Positions 8,940 to 23,709 of a DNA stretch of 51,664 nt are shown piece by piece. The first letter of the stretch is position 1, and every line of letters begins with the position of its first letter. Source of the DNA: JBKQHQ01 sp052148715 (lineage in GTDB: Bacteria; Pseudomonadota; Alphaproteobacteria; Rhizobiales; Xanthobacteraceae); contig JBKQHQ010000014.1 of assembly GCA_052148715.1 (NCBI GenBank), forward strand, positions 1 through 51,664, in the 5' to 3' direction. The notes below the pieces were generated by a model. That model had not been told where the DNA came from and made no database searches. It worked only from the letters and a program-made list of their open reading frames with translations. A program made the position numbers and the translations under genes.

Positions 8940-9244
8940 ACGCCCAGCGTAGGGGCTTGATTGGCGGCCCTTGAATGCTGCCAAACGATCCCAGGTAGAC
9001 ACTAAAGCCTTCGCGTAACGGGCGACGTGGCGTTCGTTGTCCCGCAACTCATCGGACGCGCTTCCCGGCGGCTCGGGCCTGTGGCAAGATCATGCGACCG
9101 CAGTTGCGGAAGAATTTTTGCCACATCGTGATGTCGCATGCCGTGTCGCCCGCCAGCGGTCGTGCGCCGCAAGCGCAAATAACGGGTGCTCCGGCCGACG
9201 GCTATTGCCTAACCCACTGCGGTGCCTTAGGTACGCGGCCCGAA
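8940..9244. other. Non-coding spacer before tRNA-Tyr
   Basis: I see no gene in this stretch. It presumably holds the promoter of the tRNA-Tyr/tRNA-Gly unit, but no clear -35/-10 pair was recognised. Confidence 0.4.
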
Positions 9245-9330
9245 GGGGGAGTGTCCCGAGCGGCAAAGGGAGCTGACTGTAAATCAGCCGTCTAATGACT
9301 TCGCAGGTTCGAGTCCTGCCTCCCCCACCA
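9245..9330 (+). tRNA. tRNA-Tyr (anticodon GTA)
   Basis: An 86-nt class II tRNA with acceptor arms GGGGGAG/CTCCCCC, anticodon loop CTGTAAA, a long variable arm (about 9290-9303), T-loop TTCGAGT, and encoded CCA (9328-9330). It is first in the tRNA-Tyr, tRNA-Gly, tRNA-Trp series that precedes secE. Confidence 0.96.
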
Positions 9331-9342
9331 TCAGGCATCAGA

Positions 9343-9410
9343 AGTCAGTAATCAGCGATCAGAGTAAAGGGATGCGAGCGGCAAGAACTTCCGATCACTG
9401 ATTACTGACT
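9343..9410. repeat. Imperfect inverted repeat between tRNA-Tyr and tRNA-Gly
   Basis: Arms of 18 nt (9343-9360 and 9393-9410, AGTCAGTAATCAGCGATC type) pair with one mismatch around a 32-nt loop. The whole tRNA spacer is essentially this hairpin. It could be a palindromic repeat or an RNA-processing structure in the tRNA-Tyr-tRNA-Gly precursor. There is no T run. Confidence 0.75.
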
Positions 9411-9416
9411 CCTTGC

Positions 9417-9490
9417 GCGGGTGTAGCTCAATGGTAGAGCAGCAGCCTTCCAAGCTGAGGACGAGGGTTCGATTCCCTTCACCCGCTCCA
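9417..9490 (+). tRNA. tRNA-Gly (anticodon TCC)
   Basis: A 74-nt cloverleaf: acceptor GCGGGTG/CACCCGC, D-arm GCTCAATGGTAGAGC, anticodon TCC in the loop between GCAGC and GCTGA, T-loop TTCGATT, and encoded CCA (9488-9490). It reads GGA and GGG codons. Confidence 0.96.
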
Positions 9491-9656
9491 ACCTCGCACC
9501 GACGATAGTGGCGGCAACTTGCATGGTCTATTTTGGCACCCCATTTCGTTCGTGGCGCGGGTTCATAGGCTCAATGCAACCGGCCCGTGCCGCTTCGGCT
9601 CATTCCGTCCGTCCAGCGCGGTCTTGACTTGCAAGACAGGGCCTGACCATGGCATG

Positions 9657-9678
9657 AAAGGTCCTGCGGCGGACCTTT
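9657..9678 (+). other. Short hairpin upstream of tRNA-Trp
   Basis: Perfect 8-bp stem AAAGGTCC (9657-9664)/GGACCTTT (9671-9678) with loop TGCGGC, 22 nt before tRNA-Trp. No T run follows in phase. Its role is unknown; it could be a processing signal or a weak terminator after tRNA-Gly. Confidence 0.5.
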
Positions 9679-9700
9679 GGGCCGCCGCAATCGCTTCCGG

Positions 9701-9776
9701 AGGAGTGTAGCTCAATGGCTAGAGCACCGGTCTCCAAAACCGGGGGTTGGGGGTTCGAGTCCCTCCACTCCTGCCA
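9701..9776 (+). tRNA. tRNA-Trp (anticodon CCA)
   Basis: A 76-nt cloverleaf: acceptor AGGAGTG/CACTCCT, anticodon loop CTCCAAA between CCGGT and ACCGG, T-loop TTCGAGT, G discriminator, and encoded CCA (9774-9776). It lies 165 nt before secE, the usual arrangement in proteobacteria. Confidence 0.96.
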
Positions 9777-9941
9777 GGATTAGCCGGTACAGCCACGGGT
9801 CGTGGGCGTTGTGACCCGAGCTCACGCCACCGGCCTGGTCTCGGCGCAGGCTTCAACCGGCTGCGGATCATCGGTGACGCGCGCTCGACGGCGGGCAACC
9901 CGCTTAGTCGGCGGCAAGATAGACGGAATTATCAGGATAGA

Positions 9942-10139
9942 ATGGCCAAGTTCAGTCCGTTCAAGTTTATGCAGGAGGTGCGTGCCGAGACCGAGAAGGT
10001 GACTTGGCCGAGCCGTCGCGAGACCGCCATCACCACCGTCATGGTGTTCGTGATGGTGGCCATTGCGTCGGTCTTCTTCCTCATCTCCGACCAGGTCATC
10101 CGGATCGCGGTAACCCTCGTGCTCGGTATAGGTGGCTAA
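9942..10139 (+). CDS. secE: Protein translocase subunit SecE
   Basis: The essential clamp subunit of the SecYEG translocon, in the inner membrane. At 65 residues it is the short single-helix form. A cytosolic amphipathic helix with the family signature EVRAETEKVTWPSRRE (residues 11-26) precedes one membrane helix (TVMVFVMVAIASVFFLISD). The ATG at 9942 has AGGA 5 nt upstream; longer in-frame starts would run back through tRNA-Trp. Its stop overlaps the nusG start by one base (TAATG), so the two are translationally coupled. Its partner SecY is encoded 27 kb downstream. Confidence 0.95.
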   Translation: MAKFSPFKFMQEVRAETEKVTWPSRRETAITTVMVFVMVAIASVFFLISDQVIRIAVTLVLGIGG

Positions 10140-10693
10140 TGGCGTCCGTCGACACTGCGACAAGGACCAAGCGCTGGTACATCGTCCACGCCTACTCGAA
10201 CTTCGAGAAGAAGGTCGCGGACTCGATTCGCGAGCAGGCGAAGCAGCGGCATCTCGAGCACCTGTTCGAGGAGATCATGGTGCCGATCGAGAAGGTGGTG
10301 GAGATGCGCCGCGGCCGGAAAGTCGATGCCGAGCGGAAATTTTTCCCCGGCTACGTGCTGGTGAAGATGGACTTGACCGATGAGGGCTACCACCTCATCA
10401 AGAATACCCCGAAAGTTACCGGCTTCCTCGGCACCGACAACAAGCCGATGCCGATCTCGGATGCGGAGGCGCAGCGGATCCTGCACCAGGTGCAGGAAGG
10501 CATCGACCGTCCGAAACCTTCGGTCTCGTTCGAGGTGGGCGAGCAGGTGCGCGTTTCCGACGGCCCGTTCGCCTCGTTCAACGGGATCGTCGAGGAGGTC
10601 GACGAGGGTCGCTCGCGGGTGAAGGTCGCCGTGTCGATCTTCGGCCGCGCCACCCCGGTCGAGCTCGAATTTGGGCAAGTGGAGAAGCTGTAA
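10139..10693 (+). CDS. nusG: Transcription termination/antitermination factor NusG
   Basis: Binds the RNA polymerase clamp with its NGN domain and contacts Rho or ribosomal S10 through its C-terminal KOW domain. It has 184 residues. The NGN domain (about 10-120) includes WYIVHAYSNFEKKVADSI and KFFPGYVLVKMDL. The KOW domain (about 128-184) includes GEQVRVSDGPFASFNGIVEEV and the ending ATPVELEFGQVEKL. It starts at the ATG overlapping the secE stop. Confidence 0.97.
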   Translation: MASVDTATRTKRWYIVHAYSNFEKKVADSIREQAKQRHLEHLFEEIMVPIEKVVEMRRGRKVDAERKFFPGYVLVKMDLTDEGYHLIKNTPKVTGFLGTDNKPMPISDAEAQRILHQVQEGIDRPKPSVSFEVGEQVRVSDGPFASFNGIVEEVDEGRSRVKVAVSIFGRATPVELEFGQVEKL

Positions 10694-10757
10694 CGACAGA
10701 CGAGGCGTGGGAGGAGAGGGTGGTCGCCAGCCGCCAAACCCGCACCACGAAACCTGA

Positions 10758-10778
10758 CGAGCCGGATGGGCCGGCTCG
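10758..10778 (+). promoter_or_regulatory. Leader hairpin of rplK
   Basis: Perfect 8-bp stem CGAGCCGG/CCGGCTCG with a 5-nt loop, ending 5 nt before the AGGAG ribosome site of rplK (10784-10788). L1 represses rplKA in other bacteria by binding this leader region. Whether this hairpin is that site is inference only. Confidence 0.4.
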
Positions 10779-10794
10779 CGCACAGGAGTAGGCT

Positions 10795-11223
10795 ATGGCA
10801 AAGAAAGTCACCGGCTACGTCAAGCTGCAGGTTCCTGCCGGCAGCGCCAATCCGTCGCCGCCGATCGGGCCCGCACTCGGTCAGCGCGGCCTCAACATCA
10901 TGGAATTCTGCAAGGCGTTCAATGCGCAGACGCAGAATTTGGAGAAGGGCTCGCCGATCCCGGTCGTGATCACCGTCTATCAAGACCGGTCGTTCACCTT
11001 CGAGATGAAGACGCCGCCGGTATCTTTCTTCCTCAAGAAGGCCGCGAATGTGCAGAGCGGATCGAAGACGCCCGGCCGCGACAAGGCCGGCGCCGTGAGC
11101 AAGGCGCAGGTCCGCGAGATCGCCGAGAAGAAAATGAAGGATCTCAACTGCGACACGATCGAAGCGGCCATGCGAATGATTGAAGGCTCCGCTCGTTCGA
11201 TGGGCCTCGAGGTGAGGGAGTAA
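10795..11223 (+). CDS. rplK: 50S ribosomal protein L11
   Basis: Builds the GTPase-associated centre of the large subunit with L10/L12 and the 1070 region of 23S rRNA. It has 142 residues, the usual length. The N-terminal domain has the proline-rich helix (PAGSANPSPPIGPALGQRG, about 12-32). The C-terminal RNA-binding domain begins near 70 (KTPGRDKAGAVSKAQVREIA). AGGAG lies 6 nt before the ATG. It is followed after 5 nt by rplA. Confidence 0.98.
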   Translation: MAKKVTGYVKLQVPAGSANPSPPIGPALGQRGLNIMEFCKAFNAQTQNLEKGSPIPVVITVYQDRSFTFEMKTPPVSFFLKKAANVQSGSKTPGRDKAGAVSKAQVREIAEKKMKDLNCDTIEAAMRMIEGSARSMGLEVRE

Positions 11224-11228
11224 GGGCG

Positions 11229-11927
11229 ATGGCCAATCTCGGCAAACGCACGGTTGCGGCCCGCGAAGGCGTCGACCGCAACAAGCTCTATCCGATCGGC
11301 GACGCCGTGAAGATGGTGAAAGAGCGCGCCAAGGCGAAGTTCGATGAGACGATCGAAGTGGCCATGAATCTCGGCGTCGACCCGCGCCACGCCGACCAAA
11401 TGGTTCGCGGTGTCGTCAACCTGCCGAACGGCTCCGGGCGCAGCATGCGGGTCGGCGTGTTCGCCCGCGGCGCCAAGGCCGAGGAGGCCAAGGCCGCAGG
11501 CGCCGATGTCGTCGGCGCCGAGGATCTGGTCGAGAAGGTGCAGGGCGGCGCGATCGATTTCGACCGCTGCATCGCCACACCGGACATGATGCCCCTGGTC
11601 GGCCGCCTAGGTAAGGTCTTGGGCCCGCGTGGGATGATGCCGAACCCGAAGGTCGGCACCGTCACCATGGATGTCGCCACCGCTGTGAGGGGCGCCAAGG
11701 GCGGCTCGGTCGAGTTCCGGGTCGAGAAGGCCGGCATCGTCCAAGCCGGCGTGGGCAAGGCATCATTCCCCGAGGATAAGCTCGTGGAAAACATCAAGGC
11801 ATTCGCGGATGCCGTTGCAAAGGCTAAGCCTTCTGGTGCCAAGGGTACCTATGTTCAACGCGTGGCCGTGTCCTCGACCATGGGACCAGGCGTGAAAGTC
11901 GAGCCCTCGACGTTGTTCGGCGAGTGA
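11229..11927 (+). CDS. rplA: 50S ribosomal protein L1
   Basis: L1-stalk protein that helps release deacylated tRNA. In many bacteria it represses translation of its own rplKA mRNA. It has 232 residues, of normal length, with the family motif MPLVGRLGKVLGPRGMMPNP (about 118-137) and KGGSVEFRVEKAGIVQAGVG. The rplK-rplA spacing of 5 nt supports coupling. Confidence 0.98.
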   Translation: MANLGKRTVAAREGVDRNKLYPIGDAVKMVKERAKAKFDETIEVAMNLGVDPRHADQMVRGVVNLPNGSGRSMRVGVFARGAKAEEAKAAGADVVGAEDLVEKVQGGAIDFDRCIATPDMMPLVGRLGKVLGPRGMMPNPKVGTVTMDVATAVRGAKGGSVEFRVEKAGIVQAGVGKASFPEDKLVENIKAFADAVAKAKPSGAKGTYVQRVAVSSTMGPGVKVEPSTLFGE

Positions 11928-12524
11928 TGCACACGCTGCTCGCAGGCATTAGAGGTGTTTCGTCACCGTAGATAGCCAGCCAAAAAACAAGCAAATGACG
12001 GGCCATGAGGGGCTTGGCAAAGCCCTTGCAAGTCTATAGATAGTTTGCCAAGGGCGTGCCGGCCCATTTTGTCGGCGCGCCTTTATGCGTCTCTCGGAAA
12101 ATGCGGGGTTAAAACTTCTCTTAGAGCATATCCTGCGGGATTTCTTCTAGGAGGGCTAAGAATTCCGCCTGAGAAACGCATGGCGCGTCCGGCGGTTCCG
12201 GATCGCCACCCTGTCCAAGATTGCGGGCGCCTAGCGGCTCAATTCCGGCCCGTCCTGCTTTGGGAAATCCGTCGGGATTTCCGTAAAGAGCAGGTCGGGA
12301 TATCCGGGGCCGGCATGAGACGGGTTAGACCGATTGGGCACGTCCTTGCGTGGGCGGGCTCATGGTTCGAACCTCGAGAACCCGGGGCGGCGTAGCCGTG
12401 CCGGGGGGCAGGCACAAGGAGCGTCGTCCTGCCCGTTTGGCTCCGTTGCTTGCAGGCGGGACGGCAGGTCGTAACCGGCGGTTCCCGTTCCATGACACGG
12501 GCCGCCAACCGGAGAGAGCTTGCA
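11928..12524 (+). promoter_or_regulatory. Long rplJ leader with candidate promoter and hairpins
   Basis: A 597-base gap with no supported gene. Candidate promoter: TTGGCA (12014-12019), N17, TAGATA (12037-12042), where TATAGA overlaps at 12035-12040. This overlaps a 9-bp inverted repeat CTTGGCAAA (12013-12021)/TTTGCCAAG (12044-12052), which could be an operator or hairpin. Closer to rplJ, GGGCAGG (12406-12412) pairs with CCTGCCC (12428-12434). In other bacteria the L10-L12 complex binds such a leader to repress rplJL; no specific L10 site was identified here. Confidence 0.45.
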
Positions 12525-13043
12525 GTGGATCGAGCGGCAAAAAGCGAGCTGGTCGGCGCGCTCAACGCGGCCTTCAAGGCCACGAACGTCGTCGTCGTTG
12601 CTCACTATTCCGGCCTCACGGTCGCGCAAATGCAGAATCTGCGTCGGCAGATGAAGCAGGCGGGCGCATCGGTGAAGGTCGCGAAGAACCGTCTCGCCAA
12701 AATCGCTCTTGACGGCACCGACGTCGCGTCGATCGCGCCCCTGCTCAAGGGGCCGACCGTGATCGCCACTTCCAGCGATCCGATCGCGGCGCCGAAGGTC
12801 GCCATCGACTTTGCCAAGGCGCACGAGAAGTTCGTGATCCTCGGCGGAGCGATGGGCAAGACCGCCCTGAACCCGGATGGCGTCAAGGCTCTCGCCTCGC
12901 TGCCATCCCTTGACGAGTTGCGCGCCAAGATTGTCGGCCTGATTCAGTCGCCGGCGACCAAAGTCGCGCAGCTGCTCAACGCACCGGCCGCAAAGGTCGC
13001 GCGCGTAGTTCAGGCCTATGCCGCCAAAGGCGAAGCGGCGTGA
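12525..13043 (+). CDS. rplJ: 50S ribosomal protein L10
   Basis: Base of the L12 stalk, holding L12 dimers by its C-terminal helix. It has 172 residues from a GTG start. The GTG at 12525 is chosen because GGAGAGAG lies 6-8 nt upstream and the protein then begins VDRAAKSELVGALN, as in relatives. The in-frame ATG at 12450 adds 25 unrelated residues. Conserved: VVVVAHYSGLTVAQMQNLRRQ (split across about 25-45), VAKNRLAKIAL, and the Ala/Lys-rich C-terminal helix that binds L12. Confidence 0.96.
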   Translation: MDRAAKSELVGALNAAFKATNVVVVAHYSGLTVAQMQNLRRQMKQAGASVKVAKNRLAKIALDGTDVASIAPLLKGPTVIATSSDPIAAPKVAIDFAKAHEKFVILGGAMGKTALNPDGVKALASLPSLDELRAKIVGLIQSPATKVAQLLNAPAAKVARVVQAYAAKGEAA

Positions 13044-13088
13044 TGCCTTCGCATTCTCGACTGGTTCGAATCGAAAAGGACTAAGCTA

Positions 13089-13460
13089 ATGGCTGATCTG
13101 CAGAAAATCGTCGACGATCTGTCCGGCCTCACGGTACTCGAGGCGGCGGAGCTGGCAAAGTTGCTTGAAGCGAAGTGGGGCGTTTCCGCCGCGGCCGCGG
13201 TTGCGGTGGCAGCGGCCCCAGGCGCCGCCGCGGCGCCGGTCGAAGAGAAGACCGAGTTCACCGTCGTGCTCGCCGCTGTCGGCGACAAGAAGATCGAAGT
13301 GATCAAGGAAGTCCGTGCGCTTACCGGCCTCGGATTGAAGGAGGCCAAGGACCTCGTCGAAGGCGCGCCCAAGCCGGTCAAGGAGGGCGTGAACAAGGAA
13401 GAGGCCGAAAAGATCAAGACGACGCTGGAGAAGGCCGGAGCCAAAGTCGAGCTGAAGTGA
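13089..13460 (+). CDS. rplL: 50S ribosomal protein L7/L12
   Basis: Multicopy stalk protein that recruits translational GTPases. It has 123 residues. The N-terminal dimerisation domain (about 1-32) is followed by the Ala-rich hinge (AAAVAVAAAPGAAAAP, about 35-50). The C-terminal factor-binding domain ends TTLEKAGAKVELK and carries VIKEVRALTGLGLKEAKDLV. It is cotranscribed with rplJ (45-nt gap). Confidence 0.98.
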   Translation: MADLQKIVDDLSGLTVLEAAELAKLLEAKWGVSAAAAVAVAAAPGAAAAPVEEKTEFTVVLAAVGDKKIEVIKEVRALTGLGLKEAKDLVEGAPKPVKEGVNKEEAEKIKTTLEKAGAKVELK

Positions 13461-13891
13461 GTGGGAATGATTTCTTGCGCGGTAGCGCGAGCCCAATTTC
13501 ATCCCGGTCCGGGCGCCGCCAAGCCCGGATGGGGCCTAAGAGATGCATCCATCCGCGGGCGCACCGTCCGCGGATGGACGCGTTAACGGGCGGACGGTCT
13601 TGGGCCTGTGCAAGGGGAGTAAACTATTGGTGATACCGGGGACTTGACCCGGAATAGCCATGATCACCGCCGGGTGTCCTTCGAAGCCCAAGTCAACAGG
13701 CTGGGCCGATCGGTGGGGCGCCCCAGGCAAATGTAACGCGGCAAGGCCGCAAGCGTACCGCGGCGAGGCCGCACCGCTCGGAAGTGACCCGCCGAGCGCG
13801 TCCACAAACGTCGAGCCCGTTGGCGCGACGTTTCGGGTCCGGTTCCGGCCCGCCGCGCAGGGACCAGCACGGTTCGAATTGAGAGGCCACG
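13461..13891 (+). promoter_or_regulatory. rplL-rpoB spacer with two strong hairpins
   Basis: A 431-base spacer without a supported gene. Hairpin 1 is TCCGGGC (13508-13514)/GCCCGGA (13523-13529). Hairpin 2 is a perfect 11-bp stem, TCCATCCGCGG (13548-13558)/CCGCGGATGGA (13568-13578), with a 9-nt loop. Neither is followed by a T run. In E. coli an attenuator and an RNase III site lie in this spacer and set the ratio of L12 to RNA polymerase; a similar role here is inference. No clear sigma-70 promoter was seen near rpoB. Confidence 0.5.
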
Positions 13892-18013
<4,122 letters not shown>

Positions 18014-18025
18014 GTGACGACCAAA

Positions 18026-18062
18026 GACAGACGAGAGCGGACCGAGACGTCCGTCGTCTGTC
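18026..18062 (+). other. Nested hairpin in the rpoB-rpoC spacer
   Basis: Outer stem GACAGACGA (18026-18034)/TCGTCTGTC (18054-18062), 9 bp and perfect. Inner stem CGGAC (18038-18042)/GTCCG (18049-18053). It ends 25 nt before the rpoC ribosome site. It may affect mRNA processing or rpoC translation; there is no T run, so it is not an intrinsic terminator. Confidence 0.65.
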
Positions 18063-18098
18063 GTTGGCCATGTGAATAGCTCCCAACGGAGATAGATG

Positions 18099-22292
<4,194 letters not shown>

Positions 22293-22369
22293 CGGGGTCG
22301 GCGCATTCCGGCTGGTTTGCCGACGAGTGCGCGACCAATCTTCGGGCCGGCGGTTTGCCGGTTGATGCT

Positions 22370-22401
22370 GAGAAGGGCCGCCCGATCGGGCGGCCCTTCT
22401 C
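22370..22401 (+). terminator. Perfect 32-nt palindrome after rpoC (probable terminator stem)
   Basis: GAGAAGGGCCGCCC (22370-22383), loop GATC, GGGCGGCCCTTCTC (22388-22401): 14 bp with no mismatch, 78 nt after the rpoC stop. No T run follows (next bases CCTTCTC), so it may act with Rho or as an mRNA-stabilising 3' end. It separates the rpoBC unit from the str promoter. Confidence 0.6.
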
Positions 22402-22457
22402 CCTTCTCGACGCTGACAGCGATCGCCGTAAAGCGACGGATTTTCGCCGGTCTCGCC

Positions 22458-22486
22458 TTGACACCCTAGGCCCTGGCCGATACATA
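22458..22486 (+). promoter_or_regulatory. Sigma-70 type promoter of the str operon
   Basis: TTGACA (22458-22463), exactly 17 nt, TACATA (22481-22486): a full consensus -35 and a good -10. Initiation near 22493 would give a leader of about 250 nt before rpsL. This is the best promoter in the supercluster and fits the need for high expression of rpsL-rpsG-fusA-tuf. Confidence 0.75.
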
Positions 22487-22574
22487 CGCGGCACTTTGCG
22501 GCAGGCGGTGAGTTTCCCCGTCGGAACGGCGCAGCGAGCGCCTCGACCAAAGAATCTCAAACGCTGCCACTGAC

Positions 22575-22589
22575 ATCTGACTGTCAGAT
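22575..22589. promoter_or_regulatory. Small palindrome in the rpsL leader
   Basis: ATCTGAC-T-GTCAGAT, perfect 7-nt arms, about 80 nt downstream of the predicted transcript start. It could be an operator or an RNA stem. Function unknown. Confidence 0.4.
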
Positions 22590-22742
22590 ACTGGTGCACG
22601 ACCGCGTTGCGCATTCGCGTCGCGGTCCTCTGGAACGGGGGCGCCCTTCCGCTATGGCGGATGGCGCACTTTCGTTTTGCGCGGAGCGGGCGCGGGATTC
22701 TGCGCCGGCGCTCCGAACCGATGAACAAGGGATTAAGGGCGT

Positions 22743-23114
22743 ATGCCGACCGTTAATCAGCTGATCCGCAAGCCGCGACGGCCACCGACCTATCGCAACA
22801 AGGTGCCCGCGCTGCAGGCGAGCCCGCAGAAGCGGGGCGTCTGCACCCGCGTCTACACCACAACGCCGAAGAAGCCGAATTCTGCGCTGCGCAAGGTCGC
22901 GAAGGTGCGGCTCACCAACGGATTTGAGGTGATCGGTTACATACCCGGCGAAGGCCATAACCTGCAGGAGCATTCGGTGGTGATGATCCGCGGCGGCCGC
23001 GTGAAGGATTTGCCCGGCGTGCGCTATCACATCCTGCGCGGCGTGCTTGATACTCAGGGTGTCAAGAACCGCAAGCAGCGCCGGTCGAAGTATGGAGCAA
23101 AGCGGCCGAAGTAA
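22743..23114 (+). CDS. rpsL: 30S ribosomal protein S12
   Basis: Decoding-centre protein of 123 residues. It has the conserved TPKKPNSALRKVAKVRLTNG and EGHNLQEHSVVMIRGGRVKD segments. The lysines whose change gives streptomycin resistance (E. coli Lys42 and Lys87 equivalents) are wild type. AAGGG lies just before the ATG. It is the first gene of the str operon. Confidence 0.98.
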   Translation: MPTVNQLIRKPRRPPTYRNKVPALQASPQKRGVCTRVYTTTPKKPNSALRKVAKVRLTNGFEVIGYIPGEGHNLQEHSVVMIRGGRVKDLPGVRYHILRGVLDTQGVKNRKQRRSKYGAKRPK

Positions 23115-23214
23115 TCGGCCTAGGTGCCCGGCAACGAAGAGATGATGGTCGGTTGGCCCGATCATCGCGAGATGAAGCGACGCGAGCAGAGAAGATTCTA
23201 AGGACCGAAGCGAC

Positions 23215-23685
23215 ATGTCCCGCCGTCACAGTGCCGAGAAGCGCGAGATCCAGCCGGACCCGAAATTCGGGAACGTCGTGGTCACGAAGTTCATGAATTC
23301 GATCATGCACGCCGGCAAGAAGTCGGTGGCGGAGCGGATCGTGTATGGCGCGCTCGATCTCATCGAGGGCAAGACCAAGCAGAACCCGGTTGGGGTGTTC
23401 GAGCAGGCGCTCGACAATGTGATGCCGGCGATCGAGGTGCGTTCACGCCGTGTCGGCGGCGCCACCTATCAGGTGCCGGTCGAGGTTCGCTCCTCGCGCC
23501 GGCAGGCGCTGGGCATTCGCTGGATCATCTCGGCCGCCCGCGACCGGAACGAAAAAACGATGACCGAACGGCTCTCCGCTGAGTTGCTCGATGCGTCGAA
23601 CAATAGGGGAAACGCCGTCAAGAAGCGCGAGGACACGCACCGTATGGCCGAGGCCAACCGTGCGTTCTCGCACTATCGCTGGTAG
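23215..23685 (+). CDS. rpsG: 30S ribosomal protein S7
   Basis: Primary 16S rRNA 3'-domain binding protein at the head of the small subunit, contacting E-site tRNA; autoregulator of the str operon in E. coli. It has 156 residues and typical segments MSRRHSAEKREIQPDPKFG, SRRVGGATYQVPVEVRSSRR and the ending EANRAFSHYRW. AAGGA precedes the ATG. Confidence 0.98.
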   Translation: MSRRHSAEKREIQPDPKFGNVVVTKFMNSIMHAGKKSVAERIVYGALDLIEGKTKQNPVGVFEQALDNVMPAIEVRSRRVGGATYQVPVEVRSSRRQALGIRWIISAARDRNEKTMTERLSAELLDASNNRGNAVKKREDTHRMAEANRAFSHYRW

Positions 23686-23709
23686 CGGCGGAGAACGAAG
23701 GAATTCCCC

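Noticed and set aside
12045..12395. Open frames inside the rplJ leader
   Set aside because: No family resemblance and no ribosome site; they cover hairpins and the expected leader region.
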